The position numbers and the translations under genes are program-made. From NCBI GenBank assembly GCA_025934735.1, contig JAICWP010000017.1, forward strand, positions 27,339-91,338: 64,000 nucleotides of DNA. Direction: 5' to 3'. Below are positions 61,916-64,000 of the stretch, one piece after another. This DNA is from Terriglobales bacterium (lineage in GTDB: Bacteria; Acidobacteriota; Terriglobia; Terriglobales; Acidobacteriaceae). The notes beneath the pieces are model-generated. The model saw nothing but the letters and a program-made list of their open reading frames with translations, searched no databases and was not told the origin of the DNA. Every line of letters begins with the position of its first letter. Position 1 is the stretch's first letter.

Positions 61916-64000
61916 ATGGCGCGCTCTTCTCGGGCAGCGTGTGTCGCGCGACAGGTGCTTATTTTTGTGCTGGTCCTGCCGGCACTTAGCGCCCTCGCGA
62001 GTCCTCAGGCGCCAGCAGAAAACTCCCGGCGTCAATCGCAACAAGAACGGATGCAGCGGGAAGCCTGGTTCCGGCGCGGCCGCCTGCCCCATGCCCGGGC
62101 TGGGTCCAGCGTAGCCCGCTCCGCTGCGCTGCTCGAACGCGCGCGCCGCCAGAAGCTGGGGCTCCAGCACAACGAAGTTTCGGGTTATGCGCTGGCTTCT
62201 TCGGTGCCGTCGAACGCGTGGGCACCACTCGGCCCGGCGCCCTTGCTTTCCAATGCCAGCGGCAGCCTGGGCGATCAGGACTACGGTCCGATTGCCGGCC
62301 GCGTGACCGCTGTGGCCGTGGATCCGAATGACCTCTCCGGCAATACGGTGTATATCGGCGGAGCCAATGGCGGTGTGTGGAAGTCGAGCAACGCGGCCTC
62401 CACCGACCCGGCCGCGGTCATTTGGACGCCGCTAACCGACCAGGAAGCAACCCTCTCCACCGGCGCCCTTGCAGTACAACCTGGCAACTCCCAATTGATT
62501 CTGGTGGGCACCGGCGAGTCCAACCTGGTGCTCGATTCGTACCAGGGCCTGGGAATTCTGCGCTCCAGCGATGGCGGAGCTCACTGGAACCTGATTTCTT
62601 CCGCGGATGGAGGCAGCGCTCCGTTTGCCGGCCTGGGGTTCAGCAAAATCACTTTTTCCACCCTCAACCCTAACCTGGCCGTAGCCGGAACCAGCAACTT
62701 CCTTTTTCAGGCGGACAGCAGCAACTCCGGGCGAGGTTTGTATTACTCAACCGACGCCGGGGCCACATGGCACTCCGCTATTGCCAGGGACGGCACCGCC
62801 ACGACCACCCCGAGCAGCATTACCGACGTGGCATACAACGAGGCGGCAGGCAAGTTCTTCGCCGCTATGGCGTGGCATGGAATTTACAGTTCCACTGACG
62901 GCGTGAACTGGGCTCGTCTTCCCAACCAGCCGGGAGGCTCCGTACTGAGCGCTTCCTTTTGCCCGACGGTTGGCGGTCCGACCTGCCCGATTCTACGTGG
63001 CGAAATCGCTGTGCGTTCCGGCAAGAACGAGATGTACGTCTGGTATGTGTCCGGCGATCTGTCCTACGGCGATTTTGCGGACCGGGGAATCTGGCGAACC
63101 ACTGACGGCGGCAGCACCTGGACAGCAATTTCCAATGATGGAATTGAGAATTGCGGCGACTTCGAGGGTTGCGGCGCCGCCGAGCAGGGCTGGTACAGCC
63201 TGGAACTTGCCGCGGTCGCCAACGGTACCGGCGGCACCGACCTCTACGCCGGCGCCACTAACATTTACAAGTGCAGCATCAATAGCACTAATCCCACCTG
63301 CAGCAGCCGTCCATTCCTGAACCTGACCCATGCCTACGGCTGCACGCCGGTGGGCTCGCTGGCACATGTTTACCCCAACCAGCACGCCATCAGTTTCCCG
63401 GCGGGCAGCAGCAGTGCGGTCATGTATTTCGGTAACGACGGCGGCATCTATCGCTCGCTGGACGGCTACGGGCTGAGTTCTGGCGCCTGTGGGCAGACGC
63501 CGAACGCTTTCCAAACTCTGAACAGCACACTGGGCTCGCTAATTTCCCTGACGTCGCTTTCGCAGCATCCTACGGCGGCGGACACCATGCTGGCAGGCGC
63601 GCAAGAGAACGGCTCTGGCGCCACCGACCTCAGCCACTCGGGCGCCAATGGCACTACGTGGATCGCGGTTAACGGCGGCTGGGGCGGCGCTACTGCCATC
63701 AATCCTCGCAACCCCAGCCAATGGTTCACGGCCGATGCGGGAGTGGGCGTTCAAAGCTGCAGCAAGGGAATTGATTGCCTGGCTCAGGATTTCAACGTCG
63801 TGGTAAGCGGGGCCACACTGGACGGAGACGTGGGCTTGTTTTCGACTCCTTACGTGCTCGATCCGCAGGCAAGCGGCCGGATGCTAGTGGGCACCTGCCG
63901 CTTGTGGCGGGGCAACAGCAACGGTAGCGGCTTTGCCGCCCTCAGCTATAACTTTGATACGAGTGCGGACACGCCCTGCGGCGGCAGCGAGGAAAATCTA
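61916..64000 (+). CDS. Secreted beta-propeller-like (BNR/sortilin-type) protein, 3' partial
   Basis: The frame is open from ATG 61916 to the window edge (695 residues visible), so no stop is seen. AAGGAG lies five bases before the ATG. The signal peptide is VLIFVLVLPALSALASPQ. A ~80-residue basic linker follows, then repeats typical of BNR/VPS10-like propellers: YIGGANGGVWKSSN, LVGTGESN, GIWRTTDGGSTWTAISNDG, YFGNDGGIYRSLDG. Many Asn/Ser/Gly residues and paired Cys suggest an extracellular protein. Related acidobacterial proteins are often very large with Ig-like or choice-of-anchor tails. The function is probably surface binding or hydrolysis of a glycan. Confidence 0.85.
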   Translation, partial: MARSSRAACVARQVLIFVLVLPALSALASPQAPAENSRRQSQQERMQREAWFRRGRLPHARAGSSVARSAALLERARRQKLGLQHNEVSGYALASSVPSNAWAPLGPAPLLSNASGSLGDQDYGPIAGRVTAVAVDPNDLSGNTVYIGGANGGVWKSSNAASTDPAAVIWTPLTDQEATLSTGALAVQPGNSQLILVGTGESNLVLDSYQGLGILRSSDGGAHWNLISSADGGSAPFAGLGFSKITFSTLNPNLAVAGTSNFLFQADSSNSGRGLYYSTDAGATWHSAIARDGTATTTPSSITDVAYNEAAGKFFAAMAWHGIYSSTDGVNWARLPNQPGGSVLSASFCPTVGGPTCPILRGEIAVRSGKNEMYVWYVSGDLSYGDFADRGIWRTTDGGSTWTAISNDGIENCGDFEGCGAAEQGWYSLELAAVANGTGGTDLYAGATNIYKCSINSTNPTCSSRPFLNLTHAYGCTPVGSLAHVYPNQHAISFPAGSSSAVMYFGNDGGIYRSLDGYGLSSGACGQTPNAFQTLNSTLGSLISLTSLSQHPTAADTMLAGAQENGSGATDLSHSGANGTTWIAVNGGWGGATAINPRNPSQWFTADAGVGVQSCSKGIDCLAQDFNVVVSGATLDGDVGLFSTPYVLDPQASGRMLVGTCRLWRGNSNGSGFAALSYNFDTSADTPCGGSEENL

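Noticed and set aside
1..64000. CRISPR array, tRNA, rRNA or insertion sequence
   Set aside because: No regularly spaced repeats, tRNA cloverleaf signatures, rRNA blocks or transposase genes were recognised on reading.

Overview
The window is GC-rich and densely coded, with genes on both strands. It looks like a chromosomal segment of an acidobacterium (Terriglobia/Koribacteraceae-like). This is inferred from gene content: a bacillithiol-type YpdA reductase, a CtaA-CtaB-DUF420 haem/oxidase assembly block, a secreted DUF5818-like protein, an HTH-PAS protein, a Ser/Thr kinase with a long TPR tail, many secreted repeat proteins, and intergenic repeats of the kind common in acidobacterial genomes. 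No rRNA, tRNA, CRISPR array or insertion sequence was recognised. One RNA gene, the small SRP RNA, is clear.

Layout. 1-9.7 kb (+): end of an octahaem cytochrome c, a cupredoxin lipoprotein, ctaA, ctaB, an ABC-2 exporter, DUF420 and a HEAT-repeat protein, all pointing to respiratory-chain assembly. 9.7-10.8 kb (-): a ferredoxin and small proteins. 11-21.3 kb: two paralogous pairs related to 2-hydroxyacyl-CoA dehydratases (a giant double-ASKHA activase/DUF2229 fusion plus an HgdB-like partner), transcribed divergently from one control region of about 410 bp. 21.4-27.5 kb: ssb, a GH99-like lipoprotein, ypdA, aspA, fabH and the SRP RNA. 27.6-34.3 kb: a Cpx-like envelope-stress locus. A MacAB-type exporter and a Spy/CpxP-like protein (-) face a CpxR/CpxA-like pair (+), and both control regions carry exact GTAAA-N5-GTAAA boxes. 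34.4-48.8 kb: a CtpA-like protease, HTH-PAS and PilZ proteins, secreted proteins, a large TPR kinase and an ABC-F ATPase.

48.8-58.8 kb (-) is the most distinctive block: a gas-vesicle gene cluster (gvpA, J, S, K, G and three gvpF/L) with a PAS histidine kinase, three receiver-only response regulators and one degenerate receiver embedded in it, headed by a tandem-duplicated ArsA/Get3-type ATPase. No gvpN or gvpC is visible. A good sigma-70-like promoter overlapped by an inverted repeat precedes gvpJ-gvpA. 59.2-61.8 kb (-) is a modABC molybdate transporter whose start region carries a palindrome with the same half-sites as one in the dehydratase-like control region. The window ends inside a secreted beta-propeller-like protein (+).

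Coordinates and starts were judged by eye from reading frame, Shine-Dalgarno spacing and family N-termini. Family assignments come from recognised motifs, not from database searches.
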